From: an uncultured Eubacterium sp.
GTDB lineage: Bacteria; Bacillota; Clostridia; Lachnospirales; Lachnospiraceae
Direction of reading: 5' to 3'
Assembly (NCBI GenBank): GCA_910579145.1
Contig: CAJTTQ010000083.1
Span: 1-11,262 of the forward strand
Length of the DNA: 11,262 nt
Shown here: piece after piece, positions 1 to 7,800 of the stretch
Layout: every line of letters starts with the position of its first letter
Numbering within the stretch: the stretch's first letter is position 1
Translations under genes and position numbers: made by a program
The notes under the pieces: model-generated
What the model was told of the DNA's origin: nothing
The model's input: only the letters and a program-made list of their open reading frames with translations
Database searches by the model: none

Positions 1-12
1 GATTCAAAGCTT

Positions 13-32
13 AAAAATCGGTATTAACCGAC
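13..32 (-). terminator. Probable rho-independent terminator after the XRE regulator gene
   Basis: Read on the minus strand, GTCGGT-TAAT-ACCGAT forms a 5-6 bp stem (one G-T pair) with a four-base loop, followed directly by a run of five T. It lies about 40 bases past the stop codon of the regulator gene. The stem is short, so the call is moderate. Nothing else is visible between the left edge and the stop codon. Confidence 0.5.
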
Positions 33-71
33 AGCCCCATATTCGTTCTCAATAACCCAAACTCACTTTGT

Positions 72-677
72 TTATTTCGTTAACACCTTTTTACAATAAC
101 GGTGCGCCCCGCAATTCGGACATTTGAGCTTCCGTTTCATGATCGTATGCGGCCCCATGATATACTCCCCCATCTCAGGAACAAATCGAGTCCCGCACGA
201 AGGACATTCAAAAGCCCCTGCCTCCCTGTCCAGGATACAGGCAATCGCGATTCCCGTCGAGATAACAACGAAACCTATAACGACCAGCAAAACCCGGATC
301 CAATCCTTCATGGGCAGGGCACCCGCAACAACAAACAGTGGTACCGCAGCTATGATCACAAGCATCGAAACCAATGCGGATAACATTATTTTTTTCTTAC
401 TTTCCCCTGCCTCTCTTACTAAATTCACCATATTTTCCTCCGCCTTTTTACAATAATCCTCTTCAGAAACCCGTTCTCCAGACAAAAGTTCATTCACTGT
501 AATATCCAGTTCACTGCATAGAGGTAAAAGTAATGATACGTCTGGGAAACCGTTTCCCCGTTCCCATTTTGAAACCGTTTTATCACTGATACCTAATTTT
601 TCAGAAAGGTGTTTCTGCGTATACCCTTTCCTCTTTCTTTCCGTGGCAATGAACGCCCCGATCAATACCTGGTTCAT
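72..677 (-). CDS. XRE-family regulator with two membrane helices and a zinc ribbon
   Basis: A 201-residue one-component regulator. Residues about 6-61 form a Cro/C1-type helix-turn-helix: TQKHLSEKLG is the first helix and SDKTVSKWERG the recognition helix, with the usual FPDVSLLLPLC tail. A charged linker (about 65-96) leads to two hydrophobic segments, about 97-121 and 126-149, that should span the membrane. The C-terminus (about 156-197) is a zinc ribbon, with CPSC at 158-161, CPNC at 186-189 and a further Cys195. The Met at 677 is chosen over the one at 704 because a perfect AAGGAGG sits six bases before it. The family is clear; the regulated genes and the signal are unknown. With both DNA-binding head and zinc ribbon flanking a membrane hairpin, the protein probably regulates from the membrane. 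The twin dyads at 731-779, upstream of its start, suggest autoregulation (inference). A terminator follows. Confidence 0.88.
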   Translation of the reverse strand: MNQVLIGAFIATERKRKGYTQKHLSEKLGISDKTVSKWERGNGFPDVSLLLPLCSELDITVNELLSGERVSEEDYCKKAEENMVNLVREAGESKKKIMLSALVSMLVIIAAVPLFVVAGALPMKDWIRVLLVVIGFVVISTGIAIACILDREAGAFECPSCGTRFVPEMGEYIMGPHTIMKRKLKCPNCGAHRYCKKVLTK

Positions 678-683
678 CTTATG

Positions 684-690
684 CCTCCTT
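684..690 (-). promoter_or_regulatory. Ribosome binding site fixing the XRE gene start at 677
   Basis: AAGGAGG on the minus strand, six bases before the ATG at 677. The in-frame ATG at 704 lies upstream of this site and has no comparable one. Confidence 0.8.
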
Positions 691-730
691 TCTGAATGAA
701 TCATCCCACATTTTTCTTTTTTTTCACACC

Positions 731-779
731 CACGGAACGTAGAATATGGTGAATGGATACGGATTCTACGTTCCGTAGA
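731..779. promoter_or_regulatory. Twin inverted dyads, probable operators before the XRE gene
   Basis: ACGGAACGTAGAAT at 732-745 and its exact reverse complement at 763-776 form a perfect 14-bp inverted repeat with a 17-base loop. The right copy is itself a dyad: TCTACG-TTC-CGTAGA at 765-779 has 6-bp arms around a three-base centre. The left copy keeps only the inner ACG-GAA-CGT. Dyad centres are 36 bp apart. No T-run follows on either strand, so this is not a terminator. It lies 55-100 bases upstream of the regulator's start, in the 195-base gap behind the lysoplasmalogenase gene, where operators for an autoregulated XRE protein would be expected. Which protein binds is inference. Confidence 0.55.
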
Positions 780-872
780 TGGAAATAAAAGCTTCCTTCA
801 TTCCATGAGACTTCGTGTTCTCATCCTACCATAACCCGGATGAAACGTAAAGAGGAAAAAGCCATTCCATGC

Positions 873-1547
873 TCAGGCCGATAAGGACGCCGCCAGACAT
901 CCCTGCGCCACATAATATAGGATCCAGTTTACCGACTGCACCTCCTCCTGCATCCCGACCCCAAACAGCCAGAAAAGAAGAACGATATCCGAAAATAAAA
1001 ACAGCACGCCACCACACATGATGAGTGCTGCCACCTTTTTCTGCCCCTGACGCCAGTTCCAAAAAGATAATGCCTTTACGGTCATAAAAGAAATCACGGC
1101 CGCGTAACCGATCAATACCGGCAGGAGCCCGTGAAAATCAAAATTGCCGAGCGCCAGCAAAAGGACGAGCTGCACAAAGACCACAAACGTCCAAACCAAC
1201 TCCGTCTTTCTCACCGCACATACGCGGCAGAACGCGAGCGAAAACATGACATGCGCACCGGCAAACCCCGCGACTCCTAATACGAAAAAAATCCCCTGCG
1301 TCCGATCGAGCGCAAGCAGTACATCTCCCGCCATAGAGCATAAAAGAGCGATCAGAACCGGCTTCGAGAACAGACGCCTGCCCTTGCCCCTGCGGTATCC
1401 ATACACGCCCGTTAAAACGAAAAACAGGCTGGCAAGCGTTTTTAACAGGATCGTCCCTACTGCTAGATCATAGTGGAATGCCGCGAGAAGTCCCGCCACT
1501 GACAAAAACATGAGTCCCTCAAAGATCAGAACCATCACTCGGACCAT
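873..1547 (-). CDS. YhhN/TMEM86-family lysoplasmalogenase
   Basis: A 224-residue multi-spanning membrane protein, very hydrophobic throughout (about eight helices). Family landmarks are present in order: SMAGD at 71-75, AGAH at 96-99, LFSD at 184-187 and a YYVAQ element at 211-215 near the C-terminus. Members of this family (TMEM86, YhhN) hydrolyse the vinyl-ether bond of lysoplasmalogens, releasing an aldehyde and a glycerophospho-headgroup. This fits an anaerobe with plasmalogen membranes. The Met at 1547 is preferred over one at 1568 because GGAGG lies six bases before it. The gene starts 29 bases inside the preceding chemoreceptor-like gene, whose stop is at 1519, so the two are probably translationally coupled. 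Family assignment is firm; the exact lipid substrate is not visible in the sequence. Confidence 0.85.
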   Translation of the reverse strand: MVRVMVLIFEGLMFLSVAGLLAAFHYDLAVGTILLKTLASLFFVLTGVYGYRRGKGRRLFSKPVLIALLCSMAGDVLLALDRTQGIFFVLGVAGFAGAHVMFSLAFCRVCAVRKTELVWTFVVFVQLVLLLALGNFDFHGLLPVLIGYAAVISFMTVKALSFWNWRQGQKKVAALIMCGGVLFLFSDIVLLFWLFGVGMQEEVQSVNWILYYVAQGCLAASLSA

Positions 1548-3072
1548 CTCCCTCCTCCGTTTTGTCAAACCGGCTTAATTCATACAATTCCCTGGCCATC
1601 TGATCCACCGTGGAAAATGTCTGGCCCGTCATATCCGTGATCTTTTCCTGATTGTTCGCCTCTTTGACAATAGAACCTGCCCGGTCGAGCGAGTTCTGAA
1701 CGAGCGCTGCCATCTGCTCTGCCATCTCCCTCACCTTCTGGCTGTGCCCGCTCGTCTGGCTGCTGCTTTCCGCGATCTGCTCGGTCTTACCACGGGACTC
1801 TGCCTGCAGCTGTCCCAGTTCCTGTGCTTCCTGTCTTGCGTTGGAAATCTGTGTGATACCTGAATTGACGGAAATAAGGTTCTGTCCATTTGACTCCTTC
1901 ACCTCGTTCAGCATGGCAAGGACATTTTCAACCACCGATTCGATCGAAGCACTCGCCTGTCTCGAATTTTCCGCCAACACCCGGATCTGTTCCGCCACCA
2001 CGGAAAACCCTCTCCCGTGCTCGCCTGCCCGCGCCGCCTCAATGGACGCATTCAGCGCAAGCATGTTTGTCTTAGCCGTTATGCTGGAAATTTCACTGGC
2101 AAAATCCGAAATTTCCGCAATGACCTTTTCCAAATGCCGCACCGATTCTCCCGTGAGATTTGCGGTGCTTTCAATGTCCCGCATACTTTCTACCGCGTCA
2201 TTCATTATGCTCACATATCCCTGCATCCGCTGCCATATATCATCCGAAATTTCCAGCATCTCATTCGTCCGCTCGTCAATCATGCCGATTGATTTGACCA
2301 TTTCTCCTACCGAAGTCTGCATACTATTTACATGCCGCAGACTCCTATGGCAGTCCTCTGTCGTCTCCTGCGCCGAACTCACGATCGACTGGCTCGCCCT
2401 TCTCGACTCACTCATATTCTCTGCCAGCTTCTCCGTCATCTCCACCAGACCGGAAGACACCTTCCCGCACGTCTCTACCACGACCGCCACCTGCTCCGCG
2501 CTGTGCAGGTTTTCCAAAATAGCCCTGGACGCGCCGGCGATATTGACAAATACGACCGACATCACAACCTGCTCGATCGTAAACCCGACCGAGCGGGTGA
2601 AAAACCATTCTAAATTTGTAGGATACTCAATCTGCTGAACATTCCTGGAACGCAGGAACAAAGAAACCAAAAGAAAAAAATAACTTACGATCGCGATGCG
2701 CGTTGTAAATTTCTTGTCAAAGAACATACAGCTAAACAGCATGGCAAGACCATAAGTCATATAAATCCCGATCGCCGAATTTCCGCCGAGCAGCATGACC
2801 ACAAATCCCACGGCCAGTACGCTTACGTATTTCATCACGCTGGCCGGAACACCTGCCTTTTGCAACACCGTAGGCCCCAATGTACACACGCAGCCGACCG
2901 CGGAAAGCACTGCCAGATCCGGATACCGGATCTGAAATACGCCGGCGGCCGTGGCAAGGAACAACACAGGAAACACCAAAGTCATCCATAATAGTACCTT
3001 TGCCAGCCGTTTACACACATTCCGATTGTTCTGCTCGAAAAAATCCATCTTCTCTTCTGCCATCATCCACAC
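1519..3072 (-). CDS. Membrane methyl-accepting chemotaxis-type signalling protein
   Basis: A 517-residue transducer. After a short cytoplasmic start, six hydrophobic segments lie at about 24-46, 52-70, 81-96, 98-117, 123-140 and 158-180, with no sizeable external ligand domain and no recognisable HAMP unit. Residues about 190-500 form the long antiparallel coiled coil of MCP signalling domains. The conserved hairpin tip that contacts CheA and CheW is at about 332-372, with NASIEAARAGEHGRGFSVVA at 341-360. The sensing part is therefore membrane-embedded, suggesting that it reads a membrane or lipid-soluble cue (inference). Several starts are possible: an AAAGG lies immediately before the first ATG (3072) and six bases before the next (3066). 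The gene overlaps the lysoplasmalogenase gene by 29 bases. No other chemotaxis gene is in the window. Confidence 0.87.
   Translation of the reverse strand: MWMMAEEKMDFFEQNNRNVCKRLAKVLLWMTLVFPVLFLATAAGVFQIRYPDLAVLSAVGCVCTLGPTVLQKAGVPASVMKYVSVLAVGFVVMLLGGNSAIGIYMTYGLAMLFSCMFFDKKFTTRIAIVSYFFLLVSLFLRSRNVQQIEYPTNLEWFFTRSVGFTIEQVVMSVVFVNIAGASRAILENLHSAEQVAVVVETCGKVSSGLVEMTEKLAENMSESRRASQSIVSSAQETTEDCHRSLRHVNSMQTSVGEMVKSIGMIDERTNEMLEISDDIWQRMQGYVSIMNDAVESMRDIESTANLTGESVRHLEKVIAEISDFASEISSITAKTNMLALNASIEAARAGEHGRGFSVVAEQIRVLAENSRQASASIESVVENVLAMLNEVKESNGQNLISVNSGITQISNARQEAQELGQLQAESRGKTEQIAESSSQTSGHSQKVREMAEQMAALVQNSLDRAGSIVKEANNQEKITDMTGQTFSTVDQMARELYELSRFDKTEEGDGPSDGSDL
1548..1558 (-). promoter_or_regulatory. 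Ribosome binding site inside the chemoreceptor gene, for the lysoplasmalogenase
   Basis: GGAGGAGGGAG directly precedes the ATG at 1547 on the minus strand. It is embedded in the last codons of the upstream gene, so ribosomes finishing that gene pass over it. Confidence 0.75.
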
Positions 3073-3213
3073 ATCCTTTCCCCTTCTCTCATTATGAAAA
3101 CAAAACCTCTTCTGATGAAATTTTGTTTCAATATATCATGATAAAAGCAGAAAGAAAAGGGGAAGGGAACCATTCGCATTTTTAAGGGTACAATTTGTTA
3201 TTCTTCCCCATTT

Positions 3214-3241
3214 TAATCAGGCAGTCGTAATCAGGCAGTCG
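3214..3241. repeat. 14-bp perfect tandem duplication in the glpK-chemoreceptor gap
   Basis: TAATCAGGCAGTCG occurs twice in tandem without mismatch, followed by a degenerate GGCAG-rich tail to about 3257. It lies in the 216-base gap after glpK. No convincing terminator was found in that gap: a GACGG/CCGTC pair exists near 3262-3286 but has no T-run. Confidence 0.6.
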
Positions 3242-3288
3242 GGCAGCGGGCAGGCAGAAGAGACGGGCATCTGTACAAAGCCGTCCGT

Positions 3289-4782
3289 TCAGGAGTCCGT
3301 CCCGCTCAGACACCGCCCCACCGCGTCCTTCCACCCATCCAGTAACAGGACCCGTTTCTCATCTTCCATGCGCGGTTCAAAACAGTTTAACAAAGACCAG
3401 TTTTTCCTCACATCATCCAGATCCTTCCAGTAACCGACCGCCAGTCCCGCCAGATATGCCGCCCCGAGCGCCGTCGTCTCGATACAGGACGGACGATATA
3501 CCTTTGCCCCCAGCAGATCCGCCTGAAACTGCAGCAGAAAATCATTGGCGCTGGCGCCGCCATCTGTCTTGAGCGCAAGAAGCGGAAGCCCGGAATCGCG
3601 CTTCATCACCTGGACCAGATCATACACCTGATACGCCAGCGACTCGACCGTCGCCCGGACGATATGATCGCGTCCGGCCCCTCTGGTGATCCCGGTGATG
3701 ATCCCCCGTGCCTCCGCATTCCAGTACGGCGCCCCCAAACCAGTAAAAGCCGGCACGACGTACACACCTGCCGTATCCTCCACCGCCAGACAAAAGCGCT
3801 CCGATTCAGCGGCGGTACGGATCAGTCCCATCTCGTCCCGCAGCCACTGGATCGCCGCACCAGCCACGAACACACTGCCCTCCAGCGCGTATTGCACTTC
3901 GCCGCCCACACTGGCGGCAAGCGTTGTCAGAAGTCCGTTTTCCGAGATCACTGGCTCCGTCCCCGTATTCATCAGCAAAAAACATCCCGTCCCATACGTA
4001 TTTTTCATCTCCCCCGCCTCAAAACAGCACTGTCCGAATAACGCCGCCTGCTGATCACCGGCGATACCCGCGATCGGTATTTCCGTCCCCGTCAGCGAGC
4101 GGTCGGTCACACCGTACACCTCACTGGAACTCCTTACTTCGGGCAGCATACTGGATGGTATATGAAAATAATGCAAAATTTCTTCATCCCACTTCAGACT
4201 ATGAATATCGAACAACATCGTCCGAGACGCATTCGTCACATCGGTCACATGGACACGTCCGCCGGTCAGCTTCCAGACAAGCCACGTATCGACCGTTCCG
4301 AACAATAGCTCGCCCCTCTCTGCCTGCTCCCTCGCTCCCGGCACATGTTCCAGTATCCAGGCTATTTTGGTCGCTGAAAAATACGCGTCCGCAATTAGCC
4401 CCGTCCTCTGGCGGATCATTTCCCCCATCCCATCGGCTATCAGGCGGTCGACCTGTTCTGCCGTCCGCCTGCACTGCCAGACGATCGCCGGATACACCGG
4501 CTCGCCCGTATTTTTATTCCACACGACCGTCGTCTCCCTCTGGTTCGTGATCCCGATACCGGCAATATCCGTTCCCGAAACACCGAGCTTACTCATGGCC
4601 TCCGTCATGACGCTGAACTGGCTGGACCAGATCTCCACGGGATCGTGTTCCACCCAGCCCGGTTTCGGATAATTTTGGCGAAATTCCTTTTGCGCGACGC
4701 TGCACACATGCCCCGCCCTGTCAAAAAGAATGCAGCGGGAACTCGTAGTTCCCTGGTCAAGTGCGATCATATATTGGTTCAT
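3289..4782 (-). CDS. glpK: Glycerol kinase
   Basis: A 497-residue FGGY-family kinase of normal length that converts glycerol and ATP to sn-glycerol-3-phosphate in the cytoplasm. Landmarks: the phosphate loop DQGTTSSR at 9-16; glycerol contacts in GITNQRETT at 76-84 and WQCRRT at 102-107; the FGGY signature region YFSATKIAW at 134-142; the catalytic Asp243 in AGDQQAALFG at 241-250; YGTGCFLLM at 263-271; the adenosine-site DGGASANDF at 407-415; and GAAYLAGLAVG at 440-450. The ATG at 4782 has AGGA eight bases before it. A longer form from TTG 4875 would touch the pullulanase stop and lacks such support. The loop after SSSEVYG (218-224) lacks the His-containing HFYG stretch phosphorylated by HPr in enterococcal enzymes. 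No glpF or glpD is adjacent. The gene lies 89 bp behind the pullulanase with no terminator visible between. Confidence 0.96.
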   Translation of the reverse strand: MNQYMIALDQGTTSSRCILFDRAGHVCSVAQKEFRQNYPKPGWVEHDPVEIWSSQFSVMTEAMSKLGVSGTDIAGIGITNQRETTVVWNKNTGEPVYPAIVWQCRRTAEQVDRLIADGMGEMIRQRTGLIADAYFSATKIAWILEHVPGAREQAERGELLFGTVDTWLVWKLTGGRVHVTDVTNASRTMLFDIHSLKWDEEILHYFHIPSSMLPEVRSSSEVYGVTDRSLTGTEIPIAGIAGDQQAALFGQCCFEAGEMKNTYGTGCFLLMNTGTEPVISENGLLTTLAASVGGEVQYALEGSVFVAGAAIQWLRDEMGLIRTAAESERFCLAVEDTAGVYVVPAFTGLGAPYWNAEARGIITGITRGAGRDHIVRATVESLAYQVYDLVQVMKRDSGLPLLALKTDGGASANDFLLQFQADLLGAKVYRPSCIETTALGAAYLAGLAVGYWKDLDDVRKNWSLLNCFEPRMEDEKRVLLLDGWKDAVGRCLSGTDS

Positions 4783-4789
4783 AGAAAAA

Positions 4790-4794
4790 TCCTG
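4790..4794 (-). promoter_or_regulatory. Ribosome binding site supporting the glpK start at 4782
   Basis: CAGGA on the minus strand, seven bases before the ATG. Upstream, a TATGAT hexamer (minus strand, around 4810-4815) could be a -10, but no good -35 is seen at the right spacing. Confidence 0.55.
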
Positions 4795-4871
4795 CCGTCC
4801 TTTCTTTCGATCATATGGGTTTGCGCCCCATTGAATAAACCGCTTGACAAGCTTTGGATCGCGATCATATT

Positions 4872-7800
4872 TCAACTCACGATATAGTTACGAATGATCT
4901 TTTTTGCGGTTCTTTTCGTTGTTTTATCCCTGACATATACGTACAACGTGTATCTCCCGGATTCCTTTGGCCGCCAGTTCGCGGCTTTTTTAGAGCGGTA
5001 ATTACTGATCCCCTTTATTTTTTTAGTACCAGATCTTTTGTATCTAAACTTATACCTGTACTTTTTCGTTCCCCCCGAAGCCTTTACCGTCAGTTTGACT
5101 TTCTGACCCGCTTTGGCTTTCTTACTCGCAGGCGATGCTTTGAAACTGCTGACTTTAAGTTTTTTATTGACTGTATAACTCGTTATCGTCTTCTCGGCAG
5201 CATTTCCTCCGTCATCTTTTGCATATACAGTAATACTGTATTTTCCTGCTTTTTTAGGCCTCCATTTTGCGGAACTGGAGATCGAGTCATCCCCGATCAC
5301 AGTGGAAAAACTTTTCTTTACTAAAAAGCGGTATTTAATAATTCCCGTTCCGCCTGTTGACTGAACCGAAATCGAAATAGTATCACCAACTTGCGCCGTT
5401 CCGCTCGCTTTGCCAATGGTCACATTTGCAATTTCTAATTTCCTTACCGGTTCTTCTGTTGAGGGCTTCGTCCCCGGTATTGTTAGTTCCCCGCCTGGCC
5501 CTGTCAGATTTCCACCCGGTTTTTCCGGAACCTCATTCGGTTTCGCCGGATTTTCATTCGGCTTCGTGCTAGGCTTTTCCGGATTCTCGCTCGGCTCTGA
5601 TGGCTTCGCGCTCGGTTTTATCGGATTCTCACTCGGTTTCGCCGGATTCTCGCTCGGTTCTGATGGCTTCTTGCTCGGTTTTGCCGGATTCTCACTCGGT
5701 TTCGCCGGACTTTGGCTCGGTTTCGCCGGATTCTCACTCGGTTTCACCGGACTTTGGCTCGGTTTCGCCGGATTTTCGCTCGGTTTCGCCGGATTCTCAC
5801 TCGGTTCTACCGGACTTTCGCTCGGTTTTACCGGTTTCTCACTTGGCTCCGTCGGATTTACAGCATTCCCTTGTAAAACTGCCGTGATAGATTTTTTCAA
5901 AGCTCTGGTTGACCGATTGATGGCCACCTGCGACGCAATCTTATCCTGATAAACCGTTTTTGCCCAATGATAAGAGTTTTTAAGTTGTTCCAGATTTATA
6001 CTACCCGGATTTTCATTGATCACGTTTTCCGCTTTCGTGATCTGTACACCTAATGCCGTCTTATCCGGTTCAGAAGCACCGCCTTCCACAGCATATTCGC
6101 GTTTTGTATAGGTACACGCGTTTCCTGAAAATGATGTAACTGTAACATCGACGCTGCCTGTGATTGCTGCGATGTCTGCTGTCCGTGTGGCAGTACCCGC
6201 AGTGCCGTCATTTACGATCAGTGAATATCCGCTTGTTCCTTCGGGAAGCTTCAATATGAACCAGCCTTCTCTATCTTTCTCAGTAAGCTTCGTACCCGGC
6301 CAGCTTTCAGTAAATGTTACTGCAGTGTCTCCCTCTCCTGTCCATACATAAACGGCAGGATTTCTCCAATCATCTGCCTTTATGCGGATCAAAGGATTCG
6401 CCGTTAAACATTTACATGCCTTCACAGCATATTCTAAGTCTTCTTCTTTGCTCAGATATTCCTCTGTACTGTGTACCATTTTTATAAATTCTTCCGCATC
6501 AGAAATCACCGTCTTTAAGTCAGCTGCCGCTTCTGCCTCATAGTTCGCCGGATCTTGTTCCGCTGCCGCAAGCCTTGTTTTTGCTTTTTCCAAAGCCTCT
6601 GCAAGTCCCTCTTTTGCCGCAGCTTCCCTGTTGATATTCTCATACGCCTCACTTAAATCATGTAACGCCGCCTGTATTTTTACATCATCTGTCTCATTTC
6701 TATCTGCCACCTCTCTCGCATTTGCCAGAGCATTCTCAAACGACTGATAGATTTCTTCCGTAAAATCCTTTTTCTGGTAATTCTTTTCTTCCGCCTGCCG
6801 TATCAGATCCTTTAATCCCAGTGTTACGATAATCGTTACCGTTTTGGTCACAGCAGTTTTGTTATCTCTTGCCGTCAGTGTCACGGTATATTCGCCCACA
6901 GCCGGATCTTCCCACCTAAACACCCCTGTCGTCACGTCAAAAGAAGCCCCCTCCGGGATTCCGTCCGCTTCTAGTGTCACGGCATCCCCTTCAGGATCTG
7001 AAGTTTCCACCGTAAACGAAAGGATTTCATCCGAAGAAACACGGAAAGACGTGTCACATGTAATAACCGGCGGTTCATTCTTCGAGACATGATTTTCCTC
7101 AAATGTATCTTTTGGTACTGCCACAACAACCGATTTTCCAGACACCGTTATGTCAGAACCTGATTCTTTGATCTTTTCCACACCAGCTTTCGTTCCGTCA
7201 GCTATCATAACCCACTCGTCGGAAGCGATAAGATCAACGGTTTGATCCGATACTGCATTGTTGATAAGTACTGCGATCCGGTTCCACTCACCGGGTACGT
7301 CGTTCGTTTCATAAAATGCGGTCATCCCAGCTTCCTCTTTGCTGATCCATTCTATATTATTATTCTCAGGAGCCCAATTATCAACGCCCCTTGTCAGAAT
7401 CGAACGGAATCCGGAAAATGCTTTACGGATGCGGATCATTCCCTGATAGTATTGTTGAATGTCAGAATATGTATTGACTCTGTTCCAATCAATTTTATTC
7501 ACGGAGCCCGAAGAAGACTGACTGTTATCCTCCCCGTTTTTCGTTCTGGCAAATTCCTCCCCAGCCTGCATGAACACGCCGCCCTTGGATACCAGGACTA
7601 CGCTTCCTGCCATTTTATTCATTCTCAGCATCTTATCATCAACCGATGCAAAGTCTCGTTCCGATCCCTCCGCCAGTTTATCCCAAAGCGTAAGGTTATC
7701 ATGTGCAGACACATAGCTCAAACAGCAGTTTGATGATTTGGACCAGAACGGACGCCACATACCCCACTCACCGGAAGTATAACCAACAGAACCCATGATT

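Noticed and set aside
678..704. Upstream Met extension of the XRE regulator (MIHSERRHK)
   Set aside because: A perfect ribosome binding site lies inside this extension and points to the Met at 677.
805..824. 6-bp dyad ATGAGA/TCTCAT behind the lysoplasmalogenase gene
   Set aside because: Considered as a terminator, but the stem is A/T-rich with an 8-base loop and has no adjacent T-run on either strand.
1841..2638. 265-codon plus-strand open frame inside the chemoreceptor gene
   Set aside because: It is antisense to the conserved signalling domain, has no family features, and other overlapping frames occur there too.
3088..3134. AACAAAA/TTTTGTT inverted repeat upstream of the chemoreceptor start
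   Set aside because: Low-complexity A/T arms; not distinctive enough to call an operator, and no clear sigma-A or motility-sigma promoter was found with it.
3924..4550. 208-codon plus-strand open frame inside glpK
   Set aside because: Antisense to a highly conserved kinase gene; composition is Ser/Arg/Pro-rich as expected for a shadow frame.
4783..4875. Longer glpK starting at TTG 4875
   Set aside because: The ATG at 4782 has an AGGA site at good spacing and gives the standard GlpK N-terminus; the TTG overlaps the upstream stop codon without a ribosome site.
5410..5949. Long plus-strand open frame rich in Phe, Gly and Ser
   Set aside because: It is the antisense of the pullulanase proline-rich repeat; the periodicity comes from the 21-bp coding units on the minus strand.
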